Part shown: positions 1 through 8,644 of the stretch, piece after piece
Layout of the letters: each line of letters begins with the position of its first letter
Position numbering within the stretch: position 1 is the stretch's first letter
NCBI GenBank assembly: GCA_025916135.1
Contig: CP104793.1
Coordinates: 372,001-436,000 of the forward strand
Direction: 5' to 3'
DNA: 64,000 nt
Source: Rhodobacteraceae bacterium D3-12
GTDB lineage: Bacteria > Pseudomonadota > Alphaproteobacteria > Rhodobacterales > Rhodobacteraceae
Made by a program: the position numbers and the translations under genes
The notes under the pieces: generated by a model
What the model was told of the DNA's origin: nothing
What the model saw: the letters and a program-made list of their open reading frames with translations, nothing else
Database searches by the model: none

Positions 1-451
1 AAGCGAGCGGCAGCAGTGCCAACCAGCGCAGCGTGGGCAGGCCGGGTGATGGTTCCATGCCGGCGGGCTCAGGCAACAGCCACAGCAAAGTGCCAAGCGC
101 CGAAAGCGCAATCATGACCCGCAAGAAATCCAGCGCCGCCTTGGCCGGGTGTCCCAAAAGTGAGCGCATCTGTCGATGATGCAGTTGGTTCATGACCAGC
201 ATCAGCGAGAGCGTCAGCAGGCCAAAAATGCCAAGGATGACAAACATTCCGCACGGCGTTGAACCGTGGTCGATTTCGTCGGCGAGGCGCGGCCATTCGT
301 CTTGGGTCACCAGTTCCGCAAGCAGATTGAAATAGGTATAGCCCAGCGCAAAAAAGCAGGCCGTGATGATGCAAAGCCCCAATGCCAGCCGCCAAAGCTG
401 GGCCGAAGGGCGGGCCGGAGCGACCAGAGTATCATGAGCGGCATAGCGCAT
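1..451 (-). CDS. CPBP-family intramembrane protease, N-terminal part (runs off the window)
   Basis: The minus strand is open from ATG at 451 to the window edge, giving the first 150 residues. The protein begins MRYAAHDTLVAPARPSAQLW and then has hydrophobic segments at about residues 22-45, 66-85, 112-130 and 140-150, so it is a polytopic inner-membrane protein. This N-terminus is what I remember of CPBP-type (Abi/CAAX-protease-like) proteins in Rhodobacterales. The catalytic Glu and His motifs of that family would lie beyond the window, so the assignment rests on similarity of the N-terminus only. The gene is divergent from dapD. Confidence 0.6.
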   Translation of the reverse strand, partial: MRYAAHDTLVAPARPSAQLWRLALGLCIITACFFALGYTYFNLLAELVTQDEWPRLADEIDHGSTPCGMFVILGIFGLLTLSLMLVMNQLHHRQMRSLLGHPAKAALDFLRVMIALSALGTLLWLLPEPAGMEPSPGLPTLRWLALLPLA

Positions 452-806
452 GGCACTGCTTTAGACGCAGGAAGGGGCGTTTGGGAAGCCTCGTGTTGTT
501 GCACATCGCGTGGCCAAATGACCCGAGGGATACGGGCGAACCCGCGAGCGGTGCGCTAGATGCAGCTGTGGGAGCCTCCGGCGGGGATATTTACGGTCAG
601 ATGAAGCCCTGGCCATTTCGCTTCATCTGACTGGAAGTATCCCGGGGGTTTGGGGGCTGGCCCCCAATTGGGCCCGCGTTTTGGGGGCTGCCCCCCAATC
701 TACTAAACCTGTGCGCGGAACGCGCTCCTTTGGATCGGGTTCGCATTGTATGGGGCGGGTGTTGCGGCTATAGGCGGGCGGACGCATAACGGAATCGCAG
801 CAGGGA
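452..806. other. Intergenic region upstream of dapD, filled with repeats
   Basis: No convincing gene is present between the membrane protease and dapD. The stretch holds two copies of the dispersed repeat in opposite orientation (571-606 and 621-665), which together form an 11-base inverted repeat, followed by two G-run/C-run hairpin-like segments at 651-665 and 682-697. The dapD promoter must lie here or just downstream, but I could not identify a clear -35/-10 pair. Confidence 0.6.
571..665. repeat. Dispersed intergenic repeat, two inverted copies forming a stem-loop
   Basis: Copy one (571-606) has a CCTCCGGCGGGGATATTT core followed by TCAGATGAAG. Copy two (621-665) is the reverse complement type, CTTCATCTGACTGGAAGTAT followed by CCCGGGGG and a G-run/C-run hairpin. 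Between them TCAGATGAAGC (597-607) pairs perfectly with GCTTCATCTGA (620-630) across a 12-base loop. The same motif recurs at 43261, 56091 and 62861. Confidence 0.75.
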
Positions 807-815
807 GTGGCTGAC

Positions 816-1643
816 ATGTCGAACGCAAATCTGGAAACCGCCATCGAGGCCGCGTGGGACGCGCGGGATACGATCACGCCGGCCACCACCGGGGAAACCC
901 GTGAGGCGATTGAAGAGACGCTTGGCGCGTTGGACAGCGGCGCCTTGCGCGTGGCGGAGCGGCAAGAAAACGGCGATTGGCATGTGAACCAATGGGCCAA
1001 GAAGGCTGTTTTGCTGGGCTTTCGTCTCAAGGACATGGAAGAACAGTCCGGCGGGCCGCAGGGCAGCGGCTGGTGGGACAAGGTGGACAGCAAGTTCAAG
1101 GGTTGGGGCGACAACCAGTGGAAGGCCGCCGGGTTTCGCGCGGTCCCCAATTGCATCGTTCGCAAGAGTGCTTTCATCGCGCCGGGCGTGGTGTTGATGC
1201 CGTCTTTCGTGAATCTTGGCGCCTATGTGGACGAGGGCACCATGGTGGATACATGGGCCACTGTCGGCTCTTGCGCACAGATCGGCAAGAACGTGCATCT
1301 TTCCGGCGGTGTTGGCATTGGCGGCGTGTTGGAGCCGATGCAAGCCGGGCCGACCATCATTGAGGACAACTGCTTTATCGGGGCGCGGTCCGAGGTTGTG
1401 GAGGGCTGCATCGTGCGCGAAGGCTCGGTTTTGGGCATGGGCGTATTCATCGGCCAATCCACCAAGATCGTCGATCGCGAGACTGGAGAAGTCATGTATG
1501 GTGAAGTGCCTGCCGGGTCGGTTGTTGTTTCGGGCTCGATGCCGTCAAAGAACGGTGTGAACCTGTATTGCGCCGTGATCGTGAAGCGGGTGGATGCGCA
1601 GACGCGCTCGAAGACGTCGATCAACGATTTGCTGCGCGACTGA
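816..1643 (+). CDS. dapD: 2,3,4,5-tetrahydropyridine-2,6-dicarboxylate N-succinyltransferase
   Basis: This enzyme transfers succinyl from succinyl-CoA to tetrahydrodipicolinate in the succinylase branch of lysine and meso-diaminopimelate synthesis, in the cytoplasm. The product is 275 residues, the usual DapD length. It has a helical N-terminal domain (about 1-105) and then a left-handed beta-helix of hexapeptide repeats (about 110-240), including the family motif [21 protein letters not shown] chose ATG 816 because AGGGAG lies nine bases upstream; an in-frame GTG at 807 has no space for a ribosome site. A terminator follows at 1706. dapE, acting two steps later, is 28 kb away on the other strand. 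Confidence 0.97.
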   Translation: MSNANLETAIEAAWDARDTITPATTGETREAIEETLGALDSGALRVAERQENGDWHVNQWAKKAVLLGFRLKDMEEQSGGPQGSGWWDKVDSKFKGWGDNQWKAAGFRAVPNCIVRKSAFIAPGVVLMPSFVNLGAYVDEGTMVDTWATVGSCAQIGKNVHLSGGVGIGGVLEPMQAGPTIIEDNCFIGARSEVVEGCIVREGSVLGMGVFIGQSTKIVDRETGEVMYGEVPAGSVVVSGSMPSKNGVNLYCAVIVKRVDAQTRSKTSINDLLRD

Positions 1644-1705
1644 ATGCGCGCCTAATTTCGCGACAGGCTGAACGCTGTTTGGCGCGCTTTGCAGAGAGTA
1701 AAAGA

Positions 1706-1733
1706 GGGTGGGCAATTTGCCTGCCCTTTTTCG
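1706..1733 (+). terminator. Rho-independent terminator after dapD
   Basis: GGGTGGGCA pairs with TGCCTGCCC (two wobble pairs) around a three-base loop and is followed by two T runs. It lies 62 bases beyond the dapD stop codon. Confidence 0.7.
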
Positions 1734-1796
1734 TTTTTTCGGCGACGGATGTGTCGCGCTAATTCGTTGAAGCCTCAAAACCACGAGGGGGGCGTC

Positions 1797-1916
1797 ATGA
1801 AGCGCGCATTGATTTTAGGGGTGCTGATTGTTCTGGGCCATGCGGCTCAGGATGTACGGGCAGCGGAGTTTATTGCAGCACCGGACCACAACGTCGCAAT
1901 CCACCTACAGGAGTAG
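1797..1916 (+). CDS. Putative 39-residue secreted peptide
   Basis: A short reading frame starts at ATG 1797, after a GAGGGG ribosome site. It encodes a Lys-Arg N-terminus, a hydrophobic core and an AxA-like signal cleavage site (VRAAEF), leaving a mature peptide of only about 16 residues. It sits alone between the dapD terminator and the convergent binding-protein gene. I recognise no family. It could be a real small secreted peptide, or the stump of a longer exported protein whose 3' part has been lost; the sequence alone does not decide. Confidence 0.35.
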   Translation: MKRALILGVLIVLGHAAQDVRAAEFIAAPDHNVAIHLQE

Positions 1917-1951
1917 CGGTTTCAGTCGCTTGTTTTTCGGAAGGCCGATTT

Positions 1952-3022
1952 TTAAGAACCGGTGCCGAAATACTTGCGGCGCAGCGTTTCGTAGTCGCCC
2001 GACTCGCGCAGGGACAGCAGGGCGCGGTTGATCTCTTCCATCAGTGGGCTTTGTGAGGGCAGCGCGATGCCGTAGTTTTCGGGTTTGAACACAGGCGGCA
2101 GGAGGCGGCCGTGGGAGGCGCCTTCGGTGCGGATGTACCATGCGAGGATCGGGCCATCGAAGACCACGGCTTCAAGCTTTCCGGCTTCGAAATCGCGCAG
2201 CATCGGGGCGAGATCATCATAGCCAACGTGGCCGAGGCCGCGCGTCTCTAGGTAGGCCGAGGCGGTTGAGCCGGTGGTGGAGCCGATCCGGCGGCCATCG
2301 AGATCAGACATGGATTGGATATTGCCGGTGATCGCCTCGACCGTCATGGCGGCGGTGATGCGGGCGACAAAGATCGACACGATAAAGAGCGATGAGATCA
2401 CCAGCACCACAGCAAAGAAGCGGCCGGGCCGCGATTGCGGCACGCGCTCTTCAAAGCCGCCGTTCACAACCAGATTGAGCGCCCACCAGAATGACGGGAA
2501 CAACGCCTCCCGCGCTGGGCGGTCGAAATAGGGTTGGCGGTTGCGTTCAAACCACCACATCAAGAGGCCGCCACCGAACAACAGGGCAACCGCGGCCAGA
2601 ATGGCGAGGGCAAGATCCCACGTGAACAGCGCCGAGAAGATGTTTGGCCCGCCAGAGTCACGCGGCACCATGATTTGCAGGCCGGCATCAAAGATCGGGT
2701 GGGTGAAATCCATAATCGCTTCGCGTGAGGCGGTGATCGAGATATTGGCGATCGCTCCGTCCACGTCGCCCGACCCGAGGGCGGCAAACATATCCGAGAA
2801 GCGATCAAACTTTTGAAAGGTCACGGTCCGGCCCATTTCGGTCGCAATCGCTTGCATCAGCTCTATTGAAAAGCCGGTAAAACCATCGGCGGTTTCCTTG
2901 GCAAAGGGCGGGCGATCAATTGTGGCAAAGGTCAGCGTCTGGGCGGACGCGGGCAAAGTTGTAAGGAGAAAGCCGAGCGTCAACGCAAGGCCGCGCAGGA
3001 TGCGGAGCACGGAAATAGGCAT
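1952..3022 (-). CDS. Glutamate-receptor-like substrate-binding protein with an ion-channel insertion
   Basis: The protein has 356 residues. Order of parts: signal peptide (about 1-28, ending in ASAQ), first lobe of a family-3 solute-binding domain (to about 120), a transmembrane helix near 130-155, a pore-loop-like segment FPSFWWALNLVVNGGFEERV, a second transmembrane helix near 200-225, then the second binding lobe containing GRRIGSTTGSTASAYLE. This is the architecture of prokaryotic ionotropic glutamate receptors such as GluR0. The potassium filter TVGYG is replaced by VVNGGF, so conductance and ion selectivity are unknown. I chose ATG 3022 because it puts the signal peptide at the N-terminus; the frame is open further upstream. 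Confidence 0.8.
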   Translation of the reverse strand: MPISVLRILRGLALTLGFLLTTLPASAQTLTFATIDRPPFAKETADGFTGFSIELMQAIATEMGRTVTFQKFDRFSDMFAALGSGDVDGAIANISITASREAIMDFTHPIFDAGLQIMVPRDSGGPNIFSALFTWDLALAILAAVALLFGGGLLMWWFERNRQPYFDRPAREALFPSFWWALNLVVNGGFEERVPQSRPGRFFAVVLVISSLFIVSIFVARITAAMTVEAITGNIQSMSDLDGRRIGSTTGSTASAYLETRGLGHVGYDDLAPMLRDFEAGKLEAVVFDGPILAWYIRTEGASHGRLLPPVFKPENYGIALPSQSPLMEEINRALLSLRESGDYETLRRKYFGTGS

Positions 3023-3151
3023 AAGCGGTTGTCCCCAAGTGGTCTTGGCCGGTCTTAGCACGCAGAACGCGGCTGTGCATAGGGTGGACCTTTGCGGCAT
3101 TTAGAGGCATGGCAGGGGCACGACCCAAGCGCAAAAGAAGGCACAGCGGAC

Positions 3152-3484
3152 ATGGCGAAGAAAGACAAACCCTCGCGTCAGGAGGTTTATACCTTGCTGG
3201 TTCAAATCGGGCGCAAAGAGGGCGACGGTTTGCCCAAGGCGGCGACCGGCGCGGCGCTTATGGTATTTGCCAGCGGTGTGGACGAGGCCGAAGCGGTGCG
3301 CGAGACGGTGGCGATTTTGAAACAGGCGGACACGGCGCCTTTGGATGTGACCGGCTATGGCACATTGGCCGAGCGGGAGGCCGAGGGGCATGACATCTCG
3401 GGCGAGGAGCGCGGATTGATGCAGCGGGCATTGGAAGAGAACGCGGTGATCGTGGCGCAAGTGACGCCGTTTTACGAGGATTGA
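3152..3484 (+). CDS. Conserved small protein of unknown function
   Basis: This 110-residue, charged, soluble protein begins MAKKDKPSRQEVYTLLVQIG. It has no signal peptide, membrane segment or motif that I recognise. Codon use matches its neighbours and it looks like a conserved Rhodobacterales hypothetical protein. The start at 3152 is preferred over an upstream in-frame start at 3092, which would overlap the promoter region of the divergent binding protein. The segment around residues 30-65 (KAATGAALMVFASGVDEAEA) suggests a compact alpha/beta fold, but I assign no function. Confidence 0.65.
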   Translation: MAKKDKPSRQEVYTLLVQIGRKEGDGLPKAATGAALMVFASGVDEAEAVRETVAILKQADTAPLDVTGYGTLAEREAEGHDISGEERGLMQRALEENAVIVAQVTPFYED

Positions 3485-3539
3485 GCCGGGGTTGCCGCCG
3501 GGCCGGGCGTGACGCCGCGGCCTGGTGGAGGAGCATCTG

Positions 3540-4925
3540 TCAGGCAAGCCCCATTGCGCCGGCTTCGGTCTCTGACGCTTGCATGATGCCCTTGCGCAGG
3601 ATGCCGACAAGCGTGTCGATTTGCGCGCGCGAGATGGTTAAGGGCGGTGAAATCACGCAGGCATTATAGATCGGGCGCACCAGCAATCCGAGGCCCTGAC
3701 AGATCGCGTCAACCCTGAGCGCGAAGGCGTAATCGCGGTCCTCGTCAGGGGTGTTCGCATCAAGTTCGCATTCGACGCCAGCCATCAGCCCACAGACGCG
3801 CACCTGAGACACCACGGGCAGGTCTTCGAGGCTTGTGAGGGCTTTTGCGAAATAGGGGCCGATCTCGCGGACGCGTTGCATCAACCCTTCGTTTTCCATG
3901 ATGTCGAGATTTGCCATTGCCGCCGCCGCCGCGACCGGATGGCCCGAATAGGTGAACCCGCTGAAGAAGCCATGAGGCGCGTCCGAGGCGCGGCGCATGT
4001 CATCAAGCAGACGGTCCGAGATCAGCAGGGCGCCCATCGGGACATAGCCAGAGGTCAGCCCCTTGGCGTTGGTGATCATGTCTGGGGTGACGCCAAAGAC
4101 GTCTTGGCACGCAAAGTGATACCCCAGCCGCCCGAAGGCGGTGACGACCTCGTCCGCGATGAACAGCACGTCATGCTTGCGGCAAACCTCGTGACAGCGT
4201 TTGTAGTAGCCGTCTGGCGGGATGATGACGCCGCCGGAGGCCATAATCGGCTCGGCGATAAAGGCGGCCACCTTGTCTGCGCCAAGCTCGGTGATTTTGG
4301 CCTCGAGATCGGCGACTTTCTCATCGCAGAACGCCTCGATTGATTGACCGGCGGGGCGGTCTTTGGGCTTGGGGCAGGGCAGGAAGTGGATTTGATCGGT
4401 GATCATGTCCATGCCCTCCTTCTCGCGCATCTTGCCCGAGCAGCTTGAGCTGAGGTAGGTGCCGCCGTGATAGCCGTTGACCCGTGCGATGATGTGCTTT
4501 TTCTCTGGCCGACCGAGGGCGTTGTTATAGAGGAAAGCAAAGCGCAGGCCCGAATCAACAGCCGTAGAGCCGCCGGTGGTGAAGAACACGGTGTTGAGAT
4601 CGCCGGGCGCGAGATCGGCAAGGCGGGCGGCCAGTTGGGTTGTGGTGTCCGCGGCCATGGACCACGGCGAGAAATAGGTCAGGTCGCGCATTTGCTGGGT
4701 CACCGCCGCGATGATTTCTTCGCGGCCGTGGCCAACATTGACGCACCACATGCCGCCGGGGCCGTCGATCAGCCGGTTGCCGTCCGCGTCGCGCACATAG
4801 ATGCCATCGCTCGAGGCAAGCGAGGTCCATTGTTCATCGCCGATCGCTGTTGCGTCTTGCCAAGGGTGCAGGAAATTACGGTCGCCTTTGTCGTTCTTGA
4901 TCTGGCTTTCAACGTCTTGAGGCAT
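3540..4925 (-). CDS. Class III PLP aminotransferase (omega-amino acid or polyamine : pyruvate type)
   Basis: The 461-residue product is a fold-type I PLP enzyme that moves an amino group from a terminal amine to a keto acid. Visible features: [13 protein letters not shown] (cofactor phosphate region, about 114-126), Asp258 in LFIADEVVT (pyridine nitrogen contact) and Lys288 in [10 protein letters not shown] (Schiff-base lysine). The N-terminal [11 protein letters not shown] stretch resembles putrescine/cadaverine:pyruvate (SpuC-like) and taurine:pyruvate transaminases. Location near a polyamine-type importer, amine oxidase and aldehyde dehydrogenase fits an amine-catabolic role, but the exact donor cannot be read from sequence. 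The gene is divergent from a TetR regulator that probably controls it. Confidence 0.85.
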   Translation of the reverse strand: MPQDVESQIKNDKGDRNFLHPWQDATAIGDEQWTSLASSDGIYVRDADGNRLIDGPGGMWCVNVGHGREEIIAAVTQQMRDLTYFSPWSMAADTTTQLAARLADLAPGDLNTVFFTTGGSTAVDSGLRFAFLYNNALGRPEKKHIIARVNGYHGGTYLSSSCSGKMREKEGMDMITDQIHFLPCPKPKDRPAGQSIEAFCDEKVADLEAKITELGADKVAAFIAEPIMASGGVIIPPDGYYKRCHEVCRKHDVLFIADEVVTAFGRLGYHFACQDVFGVTPDMITNAKGLTSGYVPMGALLISDRLLDDMRRASDAPHGFFSGFTYSGHPVAAAAAMANLDIMENEGLMQRVREIGPYFAKALTSLEDLPVVSQVRVCGLMAGVECELDANTPDEDRDYAFALRVDAICQGLGLLVRPIYNACVISPPLTISRAQIDTLVGILRKGIMQASETEAGAMGLA

Positions 4926-4999
4926 TTTCGGCTCCTCGGCGGGGTGGATGTTTGGCGTGCGGGGCGGTGGAAAAATTTTAAGTTAAGTGTAAATTTAGA

Positions 5000-5017
5000 G
5001 TCAACTATAAAATTGAC
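5000..5017. promoter_or_regulatory. Candidate operator between the aminotransferase and tetR
   Basis: In the AT-rich 123-base gap between the divergent genes, GTCAA (5000-5004) and TTGAC (5013-5017) form an inverted repeat around eight A/T-rich bases. Longer flanking symmetry (GAGTC ... GACTT) is partial. This is a reasonable TetR site controlling both directions; arms of five bases are weak evidence. Confidence 0.35.
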
Positions 5018-5048
5018 GCGACTTTGATTGTGACGCATATGTTGGGGC

Positions 5049-5688
5049 ATGGGGTTGCGAGAAAAACAGAAAGCCGAGCGCATGGTGCGCATCCTTGATG
5101 CCGCGCGGGAGTTGTTGACGCGTCAGAGCTTTGATGATGTGCGCGCCGAGGCGATCGCCGAGTTGGCCGAAGTGTCGCCGGGCACGCTTTATAACTATTT
5201 CGGCGGCAAGAATGAGATCCTGCTGACCTTGGCGGCGATTGAGAACGAACACCTGCTTGATCTGGGCGACGGGTTCAACATCGACGCGCAGGCCACGGCA
5301 CAAGAGGCGCTGGGCGGGCTGTTCGAGATTTACTACGGCGACACCTTCATGATGTTGCATCGCGATCTTTGGCGGCTTGGCTTTGCGCTCGCTTTTTCAG
5401 ATGTGTCGAGTGCGCATGCCAAGCGCCTGCGCAATTCAGACAGGGCGCTGCGCCAACAGGTTGTGGACGCCGCCAATCGGCTTAGGGCGCGAGGGAAATT
5501 GCGGGCGGACCTTGATTGCAACGTGTTTGGGGCGATGCTCTATAACAATGCCAACATGCTTTTTCTGGAGTACGCATGGTCGGAGGGGCCCTCGTTTGAG
5601 GCACCTTTTGGCGCAGATCAAGGCGATGACCGATGCCATGGTCGAGCTTGCCGTGCCAGTAGAGGCGGGGCGCGCGGAGGCCGTTTGA
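5049..5688 (+). CDS. TetR/AcrR-family regulator (frameshifted as read)
   Basis: The N-terminus holds the TetR helix-turn-helix (about residues 8-55), with the recognition-helix stretch PGTLYNYFGGKNEILL. The reading frame is normal to about 5601 and then turns into arginine-rich sequence. Dropping one G at 5601-5602 restores FEHLLAQIKAMTDAMVELAV and a stop at 5688, giving a product of 212 residues, a usual TetR length. The 640-base span is 3n+1, as expected for one extra base. It probably represses the divergent aminotransferase; the ligand could be the amine substrate (inference). Confidence 0.8.
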
Positions 5689-5715
5689 GCGCCTATGCCC
5701 GGCGTTGTGCGGCGG

Positions 5716-7533
5716 TTATTGGGGCGCTGTGATGGTGGGCGCGCTTTGGTTGCCCATATATCCCACAAATGAGATGATTTTCCATGATCCGGCAATCTTG
5801 CGCAGGGTGAATACCGATTGCCAAGCATAGGGTTCGATGGTGCCGTCCTTGAGTGGCAGGTTACCGTCGAAGACCTTGTGCATGATCGCGGTGTGATCCG
5901 GGTAGAAGTCGATGCGTTTGATTTTTGCGCCTGAAAACAACGCGTGACGCAGGTTTTGCATGTCTGCCTTTTCGCGGGTTTCGGCGGAGCTGCGCAGCCA
6001 AGTGTCGCGATAGGCGGCGAGGGTGGGAAAGCCGACGGTCCAATCGGCGGGATCATCGGAAAACCCGGCATCAATCGCAAAGAAGTTGGCGGTGTCGAAA
6101 TCATCGACAACCGCGTCCCAATCGGCGGCGATAAAGGCGTCGATGTCCACGCGCATGTGGGCCTCCCACAAGGCATGGCGATCCGTGTCATTTGGCGGGA
6201 AAGGATTGTCAAACGGGCTCATTGGTTTTCCCTTGGGCGCGGCTGTCGAGGGGGAGCGCGATAGCAACGTCATCACCGCGCTGGCGGCGTGTTCTGTACC
6301 GGGGTGGCGCTGCATCGTTTGGGAAATACCGGCCAGTCGTGCCCGCATGTCAGTGTTTTGGGCGAGAGACATGATGTCTTGGTGAAGGCTGTCGGCGGTC
6401 CATGCCGCGCGGTTGACGCGTTTGCCAACGCCCGAGGCTTCGGCCGCTTGGGCGTTGTCGTGGCCGTCCCAGCAATAGGGCATCACCAGAGAGGGCACGC
6501 CGTGATAGAGCGCCTCGCAAAAGCTGTTGTTGCCGCCGTGGTGGATGAAGAGATCGCATTGCGCGACAACAGAGGGTTGCGGAAACCAGTCGCCCAGATG
6601 CACGTTGTCGGGCACTTGATCGTAGCTATCGAAATAGCCGCCGGCGTTGACGATAAAGCGGGCCGGGATATGGGCGAAAGCGTTGATCAGATGTTGGATC
6701 AAGGTGGTGTCCAACGCGCCGAGCGAGCCAAAGCTGGTATAGACCACGGGGCCGGATTGGGCCGGGAAATGGGGCAGTTCAAACGGGCTTTCCTGACGCA
6801 CGCAGCCTTCGAGGAACAGGAATTGATCGGCGGGCAGGGGGGCGGCCCGCTGATAGCGCACCGCAGAGGGGGCGAGGAGCAGGTTCAGGCTTTGCGAGTT
6901 TTCGAGGAAGATGTCATCGGGCAGCGGCGCGAGGCCGCATTTTTTGCGAAAGGCGTTGTAGCGCCGGTGGCTTTTGCGAATGGCGGCGCGGTAGGCCTTG
7001 TGAAACGCGGCGCAGCTTTCGGTGTCATCGGGATCAAGGCCCGACAGATAGGGCGGCACCGCAGGATCGGGAATTTCGGTTTCGGCGCAAGAGACCACGC
7101 GCACCCAAGGGCATCCGGCGCGGGCAATCGCCGGGAACATGATGACATTGTCGAGCAGCACCACATCGGGGCGGATCTGGGCGAGGATGTCGCGCAGGCT
7201 GTCTTCGACGCCGATGGCGCTATCTACGATCGCGTCCCATGTGGGGGCAACGTAGGTGGCGATCTGGTCAAACGGGCTTAGGTTGAAATTGGGCAGATGG
7301 GTGTTGAGGAAATCCTCCCAGCGGCCTTCATCGCTTTGGGAGTCGTGCTTCTCCGATGAGGTCAGGTGGTATTCCATGAAGCCATATTCGGCGAAAATCC
7401 CGGTGAAGCCGGGGTGACAGATAAAGACCGGCCTTGCGCCTTGCTTGCGCAGTTCCTGAGCGATCCCGACGCAGTTCAACGCAGCGCCGAAGCTGGCTTC
7501 GGGGAACAGGGCGATGGTTGGGGTTGAATTCAC
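5716..7533 (-). CDS. UGT-like glycosyltransferase joined in frame to an NTF2-like domain
   Basis: As read, one 605-residue frame starts at GTG 7533. Residues 1-430 are a GT-B glycosyltransferase of family GT1 type, with the donor-site motif FPQPSVVAQCDLFIHHGGNN and WDGHDNAQ near 317-362. The N-terminal acceptor region reads LFPEASFGAALN; the catalytic His usually found about residue 20 is absent, as in the paralogue at 12561. Residues 438-605 are an NTF2/SnoaL-like domain. A ribosome-site-like AAGGGAAAA precedes an internal ATG at 6222, so the NTF2 part could be a separate gene: one added C in the five-C run opposite 6250-6254 gives the glycosyltransferase its own stop at 6209. The gene follows gntR by 16 bases, same strand. 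Confidence 0.75.
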   Translation of the reverse strand: MNSTPTIALFPEASFGAALNCVGIAQELRKQGARPVFICHPGFTGIFAEYGFMEYHLTSSEKHDSQSDEGRWEDFLNTHLPNFNLSPFDQIATYVAPTWDAIVDSAIGVEDSLRDILAQIRPDVVLLDNVIMFPAIARAGCPWVRVVSCAETEIPDPAVPPYLSGLDPDDTESCAAFHKAYRAAIRKSHRRYNAFRKKCGLAPLPDDIFLENSQSLNLLLAPSAVRYQRAAPLPADQFLFLEGCVRQESPFELPHFPAQSGPVVYTSFGSLGALDTTLIQHLINAFAHIPARFIVNAGGYFDSYDQVPDNVHLGDWFPQPSVVAQCDLFIHHGGNNSFCEALYHGVPSLVMPYCWDGHDNAQAAEASGVGKRVNRAAWTADSLHQDIMSLAQNTDMRARLAGISQTMQRHPGTEHAASAVMTLLSRSPSTAAPKGKPMSPFDNPFPPNDTDRHALWEAHMRVDIDAFIAADWDAVVDDFDTANFFAIDAGFSDDPADWTVGFPTLAAYRDTWLRSSAETREKADMQNLRHALFSGAKIKRIDFYPDHTAIMHKVFDGNLPLKDGTIEPYAWQSVFTLRKIAGSWKIISFVGYMGNQSAPTITAPQ

Positions 7534-7549
7534 GGGCGCGGACCTCGGG

Positions 7550-8461
7550 TTAGGGGGAGATGCCGCGGTTGGCGGCTTCGGGGCGGCGGATGCTTGAGCG
7601 GCGCAAGTGGACTGTCATCTGGTCCGCCGCGAGTTCATGTTGTTTGCGCTCTAGACTGTCAAGAATTTCGAGGTGCTCTTGCATGGCTTGATGCATGCGA
7701 AAGGACGGGATTGTTTTGCCTTTGCGCGAGGCATGGCGCAGGCGGTGGTGCGCCAAGAGGGTGCTGCGCGCAAAGCGGTTGCCAGAGCCTTCGGCGATCA
7801 TGCTGTGAAAATCGACATCAAGGCGATGAAAGCGGGTCGCTGATTTGCGGGTTTCATCAAGGTCGAGAAAGTCGTTTATCTGGGCACGCAGCAGGCCGAC
7901 GGGCTTGCTATCGAGGGCGAAACCCGGAGAAATGAGGGCCAGCGGTTCGAGCAGCAGGCGCATTTCGAAGCTCTCGGCGACCGAATTCGGAGAATCGATC
8001 ATCGGCTGGAAGGCCCATGCGCGGCCGGGTAGCTGGGTTACGATCCCATCGTTGGCCAGTACTTTAAGCGCAAATAGTACCGAGTTTCTGGAGGCGTCAT
8101 AGCGCCGGGAGAGGGCGCTTACCGATTCGATTTCGCCGATGCGGCGTTCGGCGCGGTCCGCAAGGATGCGGCGGGCCAGAGAATCTTCGGCGCTTTCCAG
8201 TTCATTGAGGGCGTCGGAAATCACGTCCGGGGCGTCAAGTGCGAGGAAATATCCCTGTTCTTGTCGCCACTCTAGTATATTCTTTGATTCCAGTAGCTTG
8301 AATGCTGACCGGATCGGAGTTCTGGAGACGCCACAGGCCTCTGACATGGCCTTTTCTGGCAGGTGGTCACCGCGCGCCATGCCGCGCTCGAGCGCGACGC
8401 CGACAACCCGTTGGGCCAGCTTGAGGTGGCTTTGATGCGCGCTGCGTTTTGCGGATACCAC
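7550..8461 (-). CDS. GntR-family regulator with two winged-helix domains
   Basis: This 303-residue DNA-binding protein has an N-terminal GntR winged helix (about 15-75, containing LPEKAMSEACGVSRTPIRSA). A second winged-helix-like segment follows at about 105-160 (SALSRRYDASRNSVLFALKV), and then an alpha-helical ligand-binding region with FCD-like histidines (FHRLDVDFHSMIAEGSGN near 225-245). Ordinary FadR/GntR proteins of about 240 residues have only one winged helix. It is divergent from the transporter operon and co-directional with the glycosyltransferase at 5716, so it probably controls both. A candidate operator lies at 8525-8542. Confidence 0.85.
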   Translation of the reverse strand: MVSAKRSAHQSHLKLAQRVVGVALERGMARGDHLPEKAMSEACGVSRTPIRSAFKLLESKNILEWRQEQGYFLALDAPDVISDALNELESAEDSLARRILADRAERRIGEIESVSALSRRYDASRNSVLFALKVLANDGIVTQLPGRAWAFQPMIDSPNSVAESFEMRLLLEPLALISPGFALDSKPVGLLRAQINDFLDLDETRKSATRFHRLDVDFHSMIAEGSGNRFARSTLLAHHRLRHASRKGKTIPSFRMHQAMQEHLEILDSLERKQHELAADQMTVHLRRSSIRRPEAANRGISP

Positions 8462-8524
8462 TGGGTGCGCCTCTTTTATTGGCGTTTCGTACCGCCTGTT
8501 GCTGTCATTCGTAAAAGAACATCA

Positions 8525-8562
8525 AATACAAATTGACGTATTATTGAATACAAAAATACTAA
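8525..8562 (+). promoter_or_regulatory. Promoter and overlapping operator of the transporter/glycosyltransferase operon
   Basis: An AT-rich patch contains TTGACG (8533-8538) and TACTAA (8557-8562) with an 18-base spacer, a good sigma-70-type promoter, 83 bases before the binding-protein start. Overlapping the -35 box is an inverted repeat AATAC (8525-8529) and GTATT (8538-8542), with another AATAC at 8548-8552. Binding of the divergent GntR protein here would block transcription (inference). Confidence 0.5.
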
Positions 8563-8644
8563 TATTGTTATCGGCTTGCAAGGGCCGCCAAAACATTCAC
8601 CGGCCTTTCGTGTCGGAAAAACCAAAAAAACAGGGAGAGTTCTA

